Shown: positions 28,554 through 39,801 of the stretch, in pieces
How positions within the stretch are numbered: position 1 is the first letter of the stretch
Layout of the letters: the number at the start of each line of letters is the position of its first letter
Origin: Hymenobacter guriensis
GTDB taxonomy: Bacteria > Bacteroidota > Bacteroidia > Cytophagales > Hymenobacteraceae
Assembly: GCF_015773195.1 (NCBI RefSeq)
Contig: NZ_JADWYK010000008.1
Coordinates: 142,102-206,101 of the forward strand
Direction: 5' to 3'
Length of the DNA: 64,000 bases
The notes under the pieces: model-generated
Seen by the model: the letters and a program-made list of their open reading frames with translations, nothing else
Database searches by the model: none
What the model was told of the DNA's origin: nothing
Translations under genes and position numbers: made by a program

Positions 28554-29543
28554 ATGAAGATTTTGCTCCTGCTTTGCCTGCTGCTACCCGGCATAATCTG
28601 GGGCCAGGGACGGCGCCAACCCACGCCGGAGCAATTGTCCCGGCCGGCGGGCACCATCAACGAGCAGCCGCGTTTCGGTGGGCAGCTCAAAAATGCGGAA
28701 CAGCTGGCAGCCGATGCGGAGTTTATTCAGGATGCATTGCGCCGCAGTAATGGCAACGCCCGGGAAGCGGCACGCATATGCGTTGATTTGGGCTGGAGCT
28801 ATCTGCGTGCCAACATCCCTGTTACAGCCATCAAGCGCTTCAACCACGCCTGGCTGCTGGACTCCACGCTGGCCGATGTGTACTACGGGTTCAGCGCGTT
28901 TCTGCAGCAGCAAAAGCGGGTTGCCGAAGCCGAGCAGTACTTGAGTATGGGCCAGCGGCACGATGCAGGCAACCAAGGCCTCATCCGTTATTACAGCAAT
29001 TTAGCCTACGCGCATACTCAGCGCCGAGAGTTCCAAGAGGCCATTGCCATCAATGAGAAAATTCTCGGGCTGGATGCCGACAACGGCTTTGCCTATGCCA
29101 CCTCGGGCCGCTGGTATATGCAGCAGGACACGGCCAAAGCCCGCGCCTATCTCACCCGCGCCGTGCAGCTTAATCCGCAGGACTCAACTTCCTTTCTGAA
29201 CCGGGGCTGGCTTTCCTACGGTCAGAAGCACTACCCCGCCGCCATAGCCGACTACTCGGAGGCTATCCGACTGAACCCGCGCTATGTCAGCGCCTACGCC
29301 AACCGGGCCCTGGCCTACACCGAGCAGCAGAACTATGCCGCCGCTATTGCCGACTGGCAATCCTGCCTGAAGCTGGTACCGCCCCGCGAAAAAGCTCCGC
29401 TGTTTGGCACTATCGGTGAGCTTAAGCTGAAAATGAATGATAAGCCCGGCGGGTGCGAAAGTCTGCGCATGGCGCTGCAGTGGGGCCTGGACCCAGCGCC
29501 GGAAAAGCAGGTTCGCAAGCTGATCAAGGAGAACTGCCGCTGA
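28554..29543 (+). CDS. Exported tetratricopeptide repeat protein
   Basis: A 329-residue protein with signal peptide MKILLLLCLLLPGIIWGQ and about six TPR units between residues 75 and 300, for example EFQEAIAINEKILGLDADNG, AYLTRAVQLNPQD and PAAIADYSEAIRLNPRY. It is probably a periplasmic scaffold. ATG 28554 starts the signal peptide; the TTG 15 bp upstream is less likely. It follows the dioxygenase gene by 49 bp on the same strand and is closed by a strong terminator. Confidence 0.88.
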   Translation: MKILLLLCLLLPGIIWGQGRRQPTPEQLSRPAGTINEQPRFGGQLKNAEQLAADAEFIQDALRRSNGNAREAARICVDLGWSYLRANIPVTAIKRFNHAWLLDSTLADVYYGFSAFLQQQKRVAEAEQYLSMGQRHDAGNQGLIRYYSNLAYAHTQRREFQEAIAINEKILGLDADNGFAYATSGRWYMQQDTAKARAYLTRAVQLNPQDSTSFLNRGWLSYGQKHYPAAIADYSEAIRLNPRYVSAYANRALAYTEQQNYAAAIADWQSCLKLVPPREKAPLFGTIGELKLKMNDKPGGCESLRMALQWGLDPAPEKQVRKLIKENCR

Positions 29544-29557
29544 GCTTCATCAGCAAT

Positions 29558-29611
29558 AAAATGCCGGCCCGGGGCAGCTTCAAGGATGAAGATGCCCCGG
29601 GCCGGCATTTT
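29558..29611. terminator. Bidirectional terminator between TPR and DUF2911 genes
   Basis: Perfect 19-bp arms AAAATGCCGGCCCGGGGCA (29558-29576) and its complement (29593-29611) between two convergent genes. Confidence 0.9.
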
Positions 29612-29628
29612 AGGTTTGTTCCTGCAGC

Positions 29629-30180
29629 CTACTTGGCCGCCGTCACTGCAAAATCTACCTGGGCCTTGTCCCATAGTAGCGTCACCTTACCGGACTTAGT
29701 TACCTGGAACGTGAGCTGTTCGGTAGGCGTAGCGGCGGTTTTGGCGGGTACCTGCACACGTAGAGCGTCCTGGTCCTGCTTGTATTCGTAGGCGCCCCAC
29801 TGGTCGGGCACTTTGTTGAAGATGATGGTCCACTCCTGATCCCCGGGAATGGAAAACAGCGCATACTTGCCGGCGGGCAGCGCCTGGCCCTGCACCAGCA
29901 CGTTTTTATCGACCGAGAAAGTGGTGGCCTCGTTGGCCCCGGTGCGCCACACCTGGCCCAGCGGCACCAGCCCGCCAAACACCTTGCGGCCCTTCACCGA
30001 TGGGCGGCTGTAGTCGATGGTGATGGTGCCGGCCGGAGTTTTGGCCGTGGCCGCTGCGGGCGGGCTCGGGCGCTTGGACTTGTCTTCGGGCTTTTTGGCT
30101 TGCGCCAGGCTGTCAAACGACAGCAGCAGGCAGGCCAGCCAAAGCGCGGACAGCAGCCCGAAGCGAAGGAAATTTTTCAT
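29629..30180 (-). CDS. DUF2911 domain exported protein
   Basis: A 183-residue protein with a signal peptide (MKNFLRFGLLSALWLACLLL..SLAQA), a Lys/Pro/Ala linker and a beta-rich DUF2911 domain. Characteristic phrases are IDYSRPSVKGRKVFGGLVP, GQVWRTGANEATTF, LPAGKYALFSIPGDQEWTII and NKVPDQWGAYEY. The family is widespread in Bacteroidota and has no known activity; the domain resembles a secreted carbohydrate-binding fold, but this is inference. ATG 30180 is chosen from the signal peptide. Confidence 0.92.
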   Translation of the reverse strand: MKNFLRFGLLSALWLACLLLSFDSLAQAKKPEDKSKRPSPPAAATAKTPAGTITIDYSRPSVKGRKVFGGLVPLGQVWRTGANEATTFSVDKNVLVQGQALPAGKYALFSIPGDQEWTIIFNKVPDQWGAYEYKQDQDALRVQVPAKTAATPTEQLTFQVTKSGKVTLLWDKAQVDFAVTAAK

Positions 30181-30263
30181 GGCAAAACGGGTTAGTAAGA
30201 AGTAGTGGCGAAAAGATACGGGATGCGGCGGTGGGTTGCACCAGCGGAAGCCAAACCCACTCC

Positions 30264-31562
30264 TCACGCATCGGCGGCCATGCGCGAGGTGGCCTGGGTG
30301 TCGGGCATGCGCCAGTAGACGATCAGGGAAATAGCCGCGCAGGCCGTCACGTACCAGTAGTACAACGATTCTACGCCCTGCTGCTTGGCCAGCAGCGCCA
30401 CGTACTCGGCCGTGCCGCCGAACACCGCCACCGTAAGCGCATACGGCAGCCCCACGCCCAGGGCCCGGATTTCCGTTGGGAACAGCTCGGCCTTCACCAC
30501 TGCGTTAATGGACGTGTAGCCGCTCACGATGGTGAGGGCCAGCACCAGCAGCCCGAAGGCCGCGCCTACGCTGCCGGCATTTCCCAGGGCCGTGAGCAGC
30601 GGCACCGTGCCCAGCGTGGCGCCTACCCCAAAAAACAGCAGCACCGGCCGCCGCCCTATCTTGTCCGACACGGCCCCCATCAGCGGCTGCAGCACCAGGG
30701 CCACGGCCAGCGCCCCGAAGGATACCAGCGTGGCCTGGGCCTTGCTGAAGCCCGCTGTATTCACCAGAAACTTCTGAGCATAAGTGGTGAAGGTGTAGAA
30801 CGCCAGCGTGCCCCCCAGCGTAAGGCCCACCACCGTCAGGATTTCGCGGGGGTGGCGCAGTAGCAGTGCCATCTTGCTGAGTTCAGCAGCTGCCGTAGGC
30901 GAGGTGGTATCCTGCTGCACAAACTCGGTGGTTTCGGCCATGTTACGGCGCAGGTACAGCGCCGACACCGCCGCGGCCGCCCCCAGCACGAACGGCACAC
31001 GCCAGCCCCAGCTGGCCAGCTCGGCGGGCGTGAGCGTGGCCTGCAGCCCCAGCTGCACCAGCAAGGCCAACAGTTGCCCGGCCAGCAGCGTCACGTACTG
31101 AAACGAGGAGAAAAAGCCCCGGTGCCGGGCCCCGGCCATTTCGCTCAGATAGGTAGCCGAGGTGCCGTACTCCCCGCCCACGCTCAGGCCCTGCAGCAGC
31201 CGGGCCATCACCAGCAGCACCGGTGCGGCCACCCCAATCTGCCCGTAGCCGGGCGTGAGGGCAATGAGCAGGGAGCCGCCGCACATAAGCAGCACCGAGA
31301 GCAGCAGGGCGGCTTTGCGGCCGTGGCGGTCGGCGTACACACCCAGCAGCCAGCCCCCCAGCGGGCGCATCAGAAAGCCCACGGCGAAAATGGCGGCCGT
31401 GTTCAGCAGCTGGGCTGTTTGGTTGCCCTCCGGAAAAAACGCCGGCGCGAAGTACAGGGCAAAGGCCGAATACACGTACCAGTCGTACCACTCCACCAGG
31501 TTGCCGATGGAGCCACTCAGGATAGAGCGCAGGCGAGACGAGAGCAAGGGGGCTGCAGGCAT
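30264..31562 (-). CDS. MFS transporter of the metabolite:H+ symporter (MHS) type
   Basis: A 432-residue, 12-span major facilitator protein. The opening SGSIGNLVEWYDWYVYSAFA is typical of MHS symporters such as KgtP and ProP. The MFS signature loops are seen as GVYADRHGRKAALL (between spans 2 and 3) and GAVSDKIGRRPVLLF (between spans 8 and 9), with RLLQGLSVGGEYGTSATYLSE in span 4. Substrates in the family include 2-oxoglutarate, shikimate and betaine; none can be assigned here. The gene follows DUF2911 divergence-free on the same strand, 83 bp upstream of it. Confidence 0.94.
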   Translation of the reverse strand: MPAAPLLSSRLRSILSGSIGNLVEWYDWYVYSAFALYFAPAFFPEGNQTAQLLNTAAIFAVGFLMRPLGGWLLGVYADRHGRKAALLLSVLLMCGGSLLIALTPGYGQIGVAAPVLLVMARLLQGLSVGGEYGTSATYLSEMAGARHRGFFSSFQYVTLLAGQLLALLVQLGLQATLTPAELASWGWRVPFVLGAAAAVSALYLRRNMAETTEFVQQDTTSPTAAAELSKMALLLRHPREILTVVGLTLGGTLAFYTFTTYAQKFLVNTAGFSKAQATLVSFGALAVALVLQPLMGAVSDKIGRRPVLLFFGVGATLGTVPLLTALGNAGSVGAAFGLLVLALTIVSGYTSINAVVKAELFPTEIRALGVGLPYALTVAVFGGTAEYVALLAKQQGVESLYYWYVTACAAISLIVYWRMPDTQATSRMAADA

Positions 31563-31797
31563 AGGCAGAAAAGCATAAGACCGGATTTCCCGGTCTGCAA
31601 GGTAGTCAGCCAGCTACACTGCTACCGGGCAGACGTAGATAAAGGCAAAACGCGGGCACGAATTACACCTAGTAACTTCCTCATCATCAACACTAAAGCA
31701 AGCCCACATCGGCAATATATCTATACTACATTGAACCATTACCGTCACCTTACCCGTTTTAGGGCCTGAATATTCCCTTCTCCCGATCTTTCACTGT

Positions 31798-32112
31798 ATG
31801 GAACAGCCGCATGACCAACGGCTCAACGCTCGTTTGGAACAATCCTTTAAAGATGCGGACAAGGCCCGCGAAGAACTTACTGACTCGCTGGCCAACTCCA
31901 TGGCTACCAACTGCGACCTGCTGCACCACGGCCTGGTAAGCGCCCGGGGACTGGAGGTCACCACCGAAATGTACCGCTACATGCTAGCCCAGCTGCTGCG
32001 CCACCCTTCGGGCGAAGTACGAGCCCAGGTGCTCAATGCTTTCAACAGCTCCATGGAGAAGTTCTGGCCCCGCAAGCAGAACATCCACCACGAAGTGAAG
32101 CCCGCAGAGTAA
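31798..32112 (+). CDS. Hypothetical helical protein, 104 residues
   Basis: A soluble, mostly helical protein (ARLEQSFKDADKAREELTDS..TNCDLLHHGLVSARGLEVTTEM; RHPSGEVRAQVLNAFNSS). It has no signal peptide and no recognised domain. It stands alone between the MFS gene (divergent) and a very long terminator palindrome. Confidence 0.7.
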   Translation: MEQPHDQRLNARLEQSFKDADKAREELTDSLANSMATNCDLLHHGLVSARGLEVTTEMYRYMLAQLLRHPSGEVRAQVLNAFNSSMEKFWPRKQNIHHEVKPAE

Positions 32113-32118
32113 GCCGCG

Positions 32119-32183
32119 TACCTGAAAAAACAGCAAAGCCGACGGATATGCATATCCGTCGGCTTTGCTGTTTTTTTCAGGTA
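32119..32183. terminator. Exceptionally long bidirectional terminator
   Basis: Arms of about 32 nt meet without a loop at 32150/32151 (GGATATG|CATATCC) and extend out through GCAAAGCCGACGG and A6/T7 tracts. They are perfectly complementary apart from one extra T. It separates two convergent genes. Confidence 0.85.
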
Positions 32184-32227
32184 CCAGTGGCGGAAGTGTA
32201 AGCTACTGGCAACTGAACATGGACAAC

Positions 32228-34582
<2,355 letters not shown>

Positions 34583-34625
34583 TTATTTCCTGGTTTAAAG
34601 GATAAATGCCTTTCACCCCTCCGCT

Positions 34626-36203
34626 ATGCCCGCTTTCCGCGAGATTGAAGTGCTGCTGCCCGCCGAGGTAGCCTACGACGAATACGCCCGCTACCGCGCC
34701 CTGCTGCAGGCGGCCGGCCTCCAGCCCGGCGACGCCGACTTTGTGCACCTGCGCAAACGCTCCATCGACGCGCGCGGCCGCCAGCCCCTGGTGCGCCTGC
34801 GCGCTGACATCTACCCCACCGCCCCGCCCGCCGATTTGTTTGGCCCCTGGTTCACTTATCCCAACGTAAGCCGGGCGCACCGTTCGGTTATCATCGTAGG
34901 GGCCGGGCCGGCCGGGCTGTTCGCGGCGTTGCGCTGTATCGAGCTGGGCCTGAAGCCCGTGGTGCTGGAGCGCGGCAAGGACGTGCGCACCCGCCGCCGC
35001 GACCTGGCCGCCCTCAATAAAGACCACGTCGTGAACCCCGATTCCAACTACTGCTTCGGCGAGGGTGGCGCGGGTACCTACTCCGACGGCAAGCTCTACA
35101 CCCGCTCCACCAAGCGCGGCGACGTGCAGCGCATCCTGCGCCTGCTGGTGCAGCATGGGGCCACGTCCGACATCCTGGTGGATGCGCACCCTCACATCGG
35201 CACCAACAAGCTGCCCGCCGTGGTGGCCGCCCTGCGCGACTCGGTGCGGGAAGCTGGCGGCGAGGTGCGCTTCGATACGCGGGTGGATGACTTGGTGCTG
35301 ACCGATAACCACCTGCACGGGGTCGTTACCCAAACCGGCGAGGAGCTGACGGCCGATGCCGTGATTCTGGCTACCGGCCACTCGGCCCGCGACATCTACG
35401 AGCTGCTGCACCGGCGCGGCGTGCTCATTGAGGCCAAGCCCTTTGCCCTGGGCGTACGCGTAGAGCACCCCCAGCAGCTCATCGACCAGGCCCAGTACCG
35501 CTTGAAGGAGCGCGGGCCGCTTCCGGCTGCCTCCTACGCCCTGGTCCACCAGACGCACTGGCAAAACCGGCAGCGGGGCGTGTTTTCATTCTGTATGTGC
35601 CCCGGCGGCTTTATCGTGCCGGCGGCCACCGCGCCGGGCGAGGTGGTGGTGAACGGCATGAGCCCCAGCCGGCGCGACTCCCGCTTTGCCAACTCGGGCA
35701 TCGTCACGGCCATTGAGCTGGAGGATATGGACCTGAAGCAGCATGGGGCCCTAGCCGGCCTGCGCCTGCAGCAGCAGATTGAGCAGCAGGCCTGCCAGCT
35801 GGCCGGCAACACCCAGCTGGCGCCCGCCCAGCTGCTGGGCGACTTCCTCAGAAAGAAACCATCCGCCAGCTTGCTTGAAACCTCCTACCAGCCCGGCCTG
35901 GTCTCGGTGCCGATGGATGAGGTGCTGGGCGCTGGCCTGGCGGAGCGGCTGCGGCAGGGTTTTCAGAATTTTGGCCAGAAGATTCCCGGCTACGCCACCA
36001 ACGCCGCTCAGATTGTGGGCGTGGAAAGCCGCACTTCCTCCCCCGTCCGCATCCCGCGCGACCGGGACACGCTCCAGCACCCCGAGGTGCGCGGTCTGTT
36101 CCCGTGCGGGGAGGGCGCGGGCTACGCGGGCGGCATCGTGTCGGCCGCCATGGATGGGGAGCGGTGCGCCGAAGCGGCTTTTGCCCTGGTGCGCAGTGCC
36201 TAG
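34626..36203 (+). CDS. FAD-dependent dehydrogenase of the COG2509 family
   Basis: A 525-residue flavoprotein. An N-terminal domain of about 80 residues (EIEVLLPAEVAYDEYARYRA) precedes the FAD-binding Rossmann motif VIIVGAGPAGLFAALR at 88-103. The block YCFGEGGAGTYSDGKLYTRS (about 142-161), the ATG motif VILATGHSARD and the C-terminal GLFPCGEGAGYAGGIVSAAM (FAD binding) identify COG2509. The reaction is unknown; the N-terminal domain is thought to be ferredoxin- or RNA-binding-like. Start at ATG 34626; another in-frame candidate is not visible closer to the promoter. Confidence 0.92.
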   Translation: MPAFREIEVLLPAEVAYDEYARYRALLQAAGLQPGDADFVHLRKRSIDARGRQPLVRLRADIYPTAPPADLFGPWFTYPNVSRAHRSVIIVGAGPAGLFAALRCIELGLKPVVLERGKDVRTRRRDLAALNKDHVVNPDSNYCFGEGGAGTYSDGKLYTRSTKRGDVQRILRLLVQHGATSDILVDAHPHIGTNKLPAVVAALRDSVREAGGEVRFDTRVDDLVLTDNHLHGVVTQTGEELTADAVILATGHSARDIYELLHRRGVLIEAKPFALGVRVEHPQQLIDQAQYRLKERGPLPAASYALVHQTHWQNRQRGVFSFCMCPGGFIVPAATAPGEVVVNGMSPSRRDSRFANSGIVTAIELEDMDLKQHGALAGLRLQQQIEQQACQLAGNTQLAPAQLLGDFLRKKPSASLLETSYQPGLVSVPMDEVLGAGLAERLRQGFQNFGQKIPGYATNAAQIVGVESRTSSPVRIPRDRDTLQHPEVRGLFPCGEGAGYAGGIVSAAMDGERCAEAAFALVRSA

Positions 36204-36355
36204 GGCTTGGGGAATCGTTGTTTTTCTGTTTAGCAGATACAGCCTGCTTTATGGGCTTCTGGCTTTTTGCAGCAGAAGCCCGTATATACGTCCTGTAAAC
36301 CGCTTTTCCTGGCTAGCCTATGCACCAGGCACCAAGCACTAAGCACCATTCTACC

Positions 36356-36715
36356 ATGAAAAAGACCCTTGTTCTCGGGGCGAGTGATAACCCGGCCCGC
36401 TACTCCCACCAGGCCGTACACCGCCTGCAGCGCCACGGCCACGAAGTAGTGCCCGTGGGCATCCGCAAAGGCCAAGTGGGTGGCCTGTCCATCGAAACCG
36501 ACCGTCCCGCCGCCCCCGACGTGGACACTGTAACGCTGTACGTGGGCCCGCAAAACCAGCCCGCCTGGTACGACTACATCCTGGACCTCAAGCCCAAGCG
36601 CATTATCTTCAACCCCGGCACCGAAAACCCGGAGCTGGAGCGTTTGGCCCGTCAGCGCGGCATCGAAACCGAAGAAGCCTGCACCCTGGTGATGCTCAGC
36701 GCAGGCCAGTACTAA
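36356..36715 (+). CDS. CoA-binding domain protein
   Basis: A 119-residue single-domain Rossmann protein of the YccU/CoA-binding family: MKKTLVLGASDNPARYSHQA start, GHEVVPVGIRKGQVGGLSI, KRIIFNPGTENPELERLARQ, and the ending RGIETEEACTLVML. Members bind coenzyme A; the cellular role is unknown. ATG 36356 fits the family start. The repeat-rich gap begins at its stop. Confidence 0.93.
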   Translation: MKKTLVLGASDNPARYSHQAVHRLQRHGHEVVPVGIRKGQVGGLSIETDRPAAPDVDTVTLYVGPQNQPAWYDYILDLKPKRIIFNPGTENPELERLARQRGIETEEACTLVMLSAGQY

Positions 36716-36733
36716 AATGTGTACAATGTGCGA

Positions 36734-37039
36734 ATGTGGAAAATGTGCTGCGCTTCGCTAATGCGCAGAATGCGTTGAGGATGTTTCGGGGCGGGTGACT
36801 TCATTCGTACAGTTCAACTCCAGGCACTACTTTTTTCAGAACGCCCTTTCCTGTTGCATACGGGAAAGGGCTTTTCGTTTTATTTCGACTGAAAAAACGT
36901 GGCTTCACTTAATGAAAAAGGAATTCGACCTTCTGTCACAATACACCTGTGAATCTGGATGTAAAGCCCCCTTACTTACACAGGGGTAAAATATAGTTCC
37001 CCATCAGCACATTAGCGAAGCGCAGCACATTTTCCACAT
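36734..37039. repeat. Inverted pair of an intergenic repeat (AATGTG family)
   Basis: Two 30-nt segments, 36734-36763 and 37010-37039, are exact reverse complements; the core reads AAATGTGCTGCGCTTCGCTA. They flank about 245 bp that hold a terminator-like hairpin and no supported gene; the 64-codon frame at 36795-36989 has no protein-like features. The same AATGTG-rich unit recurs at 50463-50582 and 52799-52982. Confidence 0.85.
36843..36871 (+). terminator. Terminator-like hairpin inside the repeat-flanked gap
   Basis: Arms GCCCTTTCC (36843-36851) and GGAAAGGGC (36863-36871) followed by TTTTCGTTTT on the plus strand. It could end the CoA-binding transcript. Confidence 0.6.
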
Positions 37040-37144
37040 CCCGCACATTCGCACATTAATTTTTCCTAGTCAGGCAACGGTCCACTCCGGCTCCGCATCT
37101 ACCCTGCCAAACGCCCGCTATTTGCTCCGAAACGCTACTACGCT

Positions 37145-37723
37145 GTGACCGAGGTTGAACTCATAACCGCCTGCCGCCAGGGCAGCAGCCGCGCCCAGAA
37201 ACTGCTCTACGAGCGGTTTGCGGGGTTGATGCTGGGGGTGTGCCTGCGGTACCTGCGCCAGCGCGACGACGCCGAGGAGGTGATGCTGATGGGCTTCGTA
37301 AAAGTTTTTCGGGCCCTGGAGCAGTACCGCCACGAAGGCTCGTTCGAAGGCTGGATTCGCCGCATTATGGTGAATGAGGCCCTGGGCCAGTTGCGTCGCA
37401 AGGAGCCCCTGCACCTGGCCATCGACGACCTGACCTACGACGTGCCGACCACGGCCGCCGAAGCCGAAAGCCAGCTCAACGCCGACGATATGCTGGCTTT
37501 GCTGGCCGACCTGCCCGCTGGCTACCGCACGGTGTTCAACCTCTACGCGCTGGAAGGCTACACACACCCCGAAATCGGCGAGCTGCTGGGCATTTCGGAG
37601 GGTACCAGCAAGTCGCAGCTAAGTAAGGCGCGCGCCATGCTGCAGCGCCGGATTGCCGCCGCCAACACAGTGGCCGTTTCCTCCACCCAACCGAAAGAAC
37701 TGTATGCAACCGGAAGATATTGA
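37145..37723 (+). CDS. ECF-type RNA polymerase sigma factor
   Basis: A 192-residue sigma factor with region 2 at about 8-80 (RAQKLLYERFAGLMLGVCLR, DAEEVMLMGFVKVFR, EGWIRRIMVNEAL) and region 4 at about 118-170 (LADLPAGYRTVFNLYALEGY, then the helix-turn-helix THPEIGELLGISEGTSKSQL). It starts with GTG 37145. Its last 20 bp overlap the start of the membrane anti-sigma-like gene, so the two are coupled, as is usual for ECF/anti-sigma pairs in this phylum. Confidence 0.94.
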   Translation: MTEVELITACRQGSSRAQKLLYERFAGLMLGVCLRYLRQRDDAEEVMLMGFVKVFRALEQYRHEGSFEGWIRRIMVNEALGQLRRKEPLHLAIDDLTYDVPTTAAEAESQLNADDMLALLADLPAGYRTVFNLYALEGYTHPEIGELLGISEGTSKSQLSKARAMLQRRIAAANTVAVSSTQPKELYATGRY

Positions 37724-38534
37724 TAAGCTGTTTCGGCAGCGCCTGCAGGGCCACGCGCCCACGCCGCCCGCCGACCTCTGGAGCCGCCTGGAGGCGGAGC
37801 TGCAGCCCGAAAAGAAAAAGCGCCCGATGATGTGGGTGTACTCCATGGCCGCCGCTATTGCCCTGCTGCTGATGGTGGGCGCCGGCTGGTTGCTGCGCGG
37901 CCCGCAAAGCCCCACCACGGGCTCCGAAACCCCGCTGGCCGCCACCGAAACGCCCGCCAGCGCCCCGGCTTCGGTTATGGAGACGCCGGCCCCGGAAGCT
38001 TCCAAAGAAAAAATGATTGCCCAGGCAACGCCCTCCCCGGCCCCCGCATCTACCACCCCAGAAGCCCGGCCCGCCGCTGCAACCCGGCCCCAGGCCTCGG
38101 CCCCGGCGCTGGTAGCCGCGGCCTCCCGCCCGGCCCGCCCCCGCTCTGCGGAGGCTTCTGCCAACCCCACCACCAAGAGCTCTTTCACGGATGTAGCCGT
38201 GGTTCGGCCGCCCGATGCGCAACCGGAGCGTACTCAGGCCGCGCCTGCCCCAACTACTCCCGCCCAAACACTGGTGGCTTCGGCTACGCCCGCTGCTTCC
38301 TCGGCCGCTCCGGTCGGCCCGATTGAAGTGGAAGTGCGTCGCCAGGCCGAAACGCCCGCTGCCCTCGCGGCAGCTGCTCCCGACCGTCGGCCGCGGCTGG
38401 GAGGTATTCTCCGGCAAGTGCGCAACGCCGTGCGTGGCGACCAGGTGAACCTGGCCGACGCCGGATTGCCGGAAACCCTGACGGTGCAGGCCCGCGTGGC
38501 TGGGCGCACCCTCACCAAAACCATTCAACTCTAA
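37704..38534 (+). CDS. Membrane-anchored anti-sigma-like protein
   Basis: A 276-residue protein. The N-terminal cytoplasmic helix segment (MQPEDIDKLFRQRLQGHAPT, then PADLWSRLEAEL) is like those of Bacteroidota anti-sigma partners. One membrane span follows at about 42-63, and then a long Pro/Ala/Thr-rich periplasmic arm up to about 240. The ending GGILRQVRNAVRGDQVNLAD is conserved-looking. It overlaps the sigma gene by 20 bp and precedes an outer-membrane protein gene by 21 bp. Binding to the sigma factor is inferred from this arrangement. Confidence 0.75.
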   Translation: MQPEDIDKLFRQRLQGHAPTPPADLWSRLEAELQPEKKKRPMMWVYSMAAAIALLLMVGAGWLLRGPQSPTTGSETPLAATETPASAPASVMETPAPEASKEKMIAQATPSPAPASTTPEARPAAATRPQASAPALVAAASRPARPRSAEASANPTTKSSFTDVAVVRPPDAQPERTQAAPAPTTPAQTLVASATPAASSAAPVGPIEVEVRRQAETPAALAAAAPDRRPRLGGILRQVRNAVRGDQVNLADAGLPETLTVQARVAGRTLTKTIQL

Positions 38535-38555
38535 CAGTTTCTTCTCTTTTCAGCT

Positions 38556-39692
38556 ATGAAACGCTTTTCTGCTCTGCTGGCTTTCCTGCTGCTGGCGGTG
38601 CTGGCTCCCGGCCGCTCCCTGGCCGCCTCTTCGGCCCCCACCAACGACGACACGATTATGGTGAAACTGCCGAACCAGGCCACCATGACCCTCTATGTAA
38701 AAAACAAAGAGCAGCTGCGCCAGATGCGCACCTACAAGCTCGACTCCCTCATGCTCCTGCTCGATGCCTATATCACCCAGGCCGAGGCTGCGGGCAAAAA
38801 CTCGAAGACCGACCAGGTGACGCTGGAATTCTACCCCGCCAAGGAGCGCCCCGGCACCAACGCCCCCGAGCAGATTCGGGTAACGGTGCGCAGCCAGGAC
38901 GGCAAAGGCCCCGCCAAGACTGACCGCGTGGACGTGATGCTGGGCAAGATGGGCGTGACGGTGAAAGACTCCGACAACGAAGACGGCGTGTCGGTACACA
39001 TCGGCCGCTCGCCTTCGGAAGACTCCATCCGCAACGTGGAGCGCCAGGCCCGCCAGGAAGAAAAGCGCAACCGCCGCGTGCACCAAGACTTCACCCTCGA
39101 CCTGGGCCTGAACACGCTTGTACACCGCCCGCCGCTGCTCGGCGGGGAAGACTTCGAGCTGCGCCCGGTGGGGTCCCGCTACGTGAGTTTGAACTGGCAC
39201 TACGATGTGCGGGTAGGCGACAAAAACTCGCCCCTGCACCTGATTACCGGCCCGGAGCTGGCCTTCAACAACTACATGCTGGATAAAAACTTCCGCTTCC
39301 GGGATGTGGACGGCGTGACGATGGCAACCAAGGAGCCCACGTTGAGCCTGGAGAAAAGCAAGCTGGCCGTGACGACCCTGAACCTGCCCCTGATGGCCGT
39401 GCTGGACTTCGACGACAGCAAGGGCCGGAACGTCTTCCGCATCGGGGCGGGCGGTTTTGTGGGCTACCGCCTGGGCGCCCACACCAAGCTGAAGTACGAA
39501 AGCGAAGGCAGCACCCGCAAAGACAAGGACCGCGGCAACTACAACCTCGAAGAGTTCCAGTACGGCGTGCAGGGCACCGTTGGTATCCGCAACATCGACT
39601 TGTTCGTGAAATACAACCTGAACGACACGTTCAAGGCCAGCCGCGGCCCCGGAGGCCAGACGCTGAGCTTCGGCCTCTCCCTCTGCAATTAA
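38556..39692 (+). CDS. Exported outer-membrane beta-barrel-like protein
   Basis: A 378-residue protein with signal peptide MKRFSALLAFLLLAVLAPGRSLAA. An N-terminal part of about 150 residues is charged and helical (YVKNKEQLRQMRTYKLDSLM). From about 180 on, alternating strands (FTLDLGLNTLVHRPPLLGGE, RYVSLNWHYDVRVG, FRIGAGGFVGYRLG, FQYGVQGTVGIRNIDLFVKY) end in LSFGLSLCN, as in small outer-membrane barrels. It is the third gene of the sigma / anti-sigma operon and a likely regulon target or sensor. A good terminator follows. Confidence 0.75.
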   Translation: MKRFSALLAFLLLAVLAPGRSLAASSAPTNDDTIMVKLPNQATMTLYVKNKEQLRQMRTYKLDSLMLLLDAYITQAEAAGKNSKTDQVTLEFYPAKERPGTNAPEQIRVTVRSQDGKGPAKTDRVDVMLGKMGVTVKDSDNEDGVSVHIGRSPSEDSIRNVERQARQEEKRNRRVHQDFTLDLGLNTLVHRPPLLGGEDFELRPVGSRYVSLNWHYDVRVGDKNSPLHLITGPELAFNNYMLDKNFRFRDVDGVTMATKEPTLSLEKSKLAVTTLNLPLMAVLDFDDSKGRNVFRIGAGGFVGYRLGAHTKLKYESEGSTRKDKDRGNYNLEEFQYGVQGTVGIRNIDLFVKYNLNDTFKASRGPGGQTLSFGLSLCN

Positions 39693-39730
39693 CGCCAGCC
39701 GCTACGCAAGTCGTAGCCGCCCACGAAAGA

Positions 39731-39773
39731 AAAAGACCGTCCTGGTGCGCTTGACAAAGCAGGACGGTCTTTT
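39731..39773 (+). terminator. Terminator of the sigma/anti-sigma/outer-membrane operon
   Basis: Perfect 14-bp arms AAAAGACCGTCCTG (39731-39744) and CAGGACGGTCTTTT (39760-39773). Confidence 0.85.
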
Positions 39774-39801
39774 GTGTTTTCATCCCTCACGCCCAACCGT
39801 T

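Noticed and set aside
36795..36989. 64-codon plus-strand frame in the repeat-flanked gap
   Set aside because: Covers a terminator hairpin and has no protein-like pattern.
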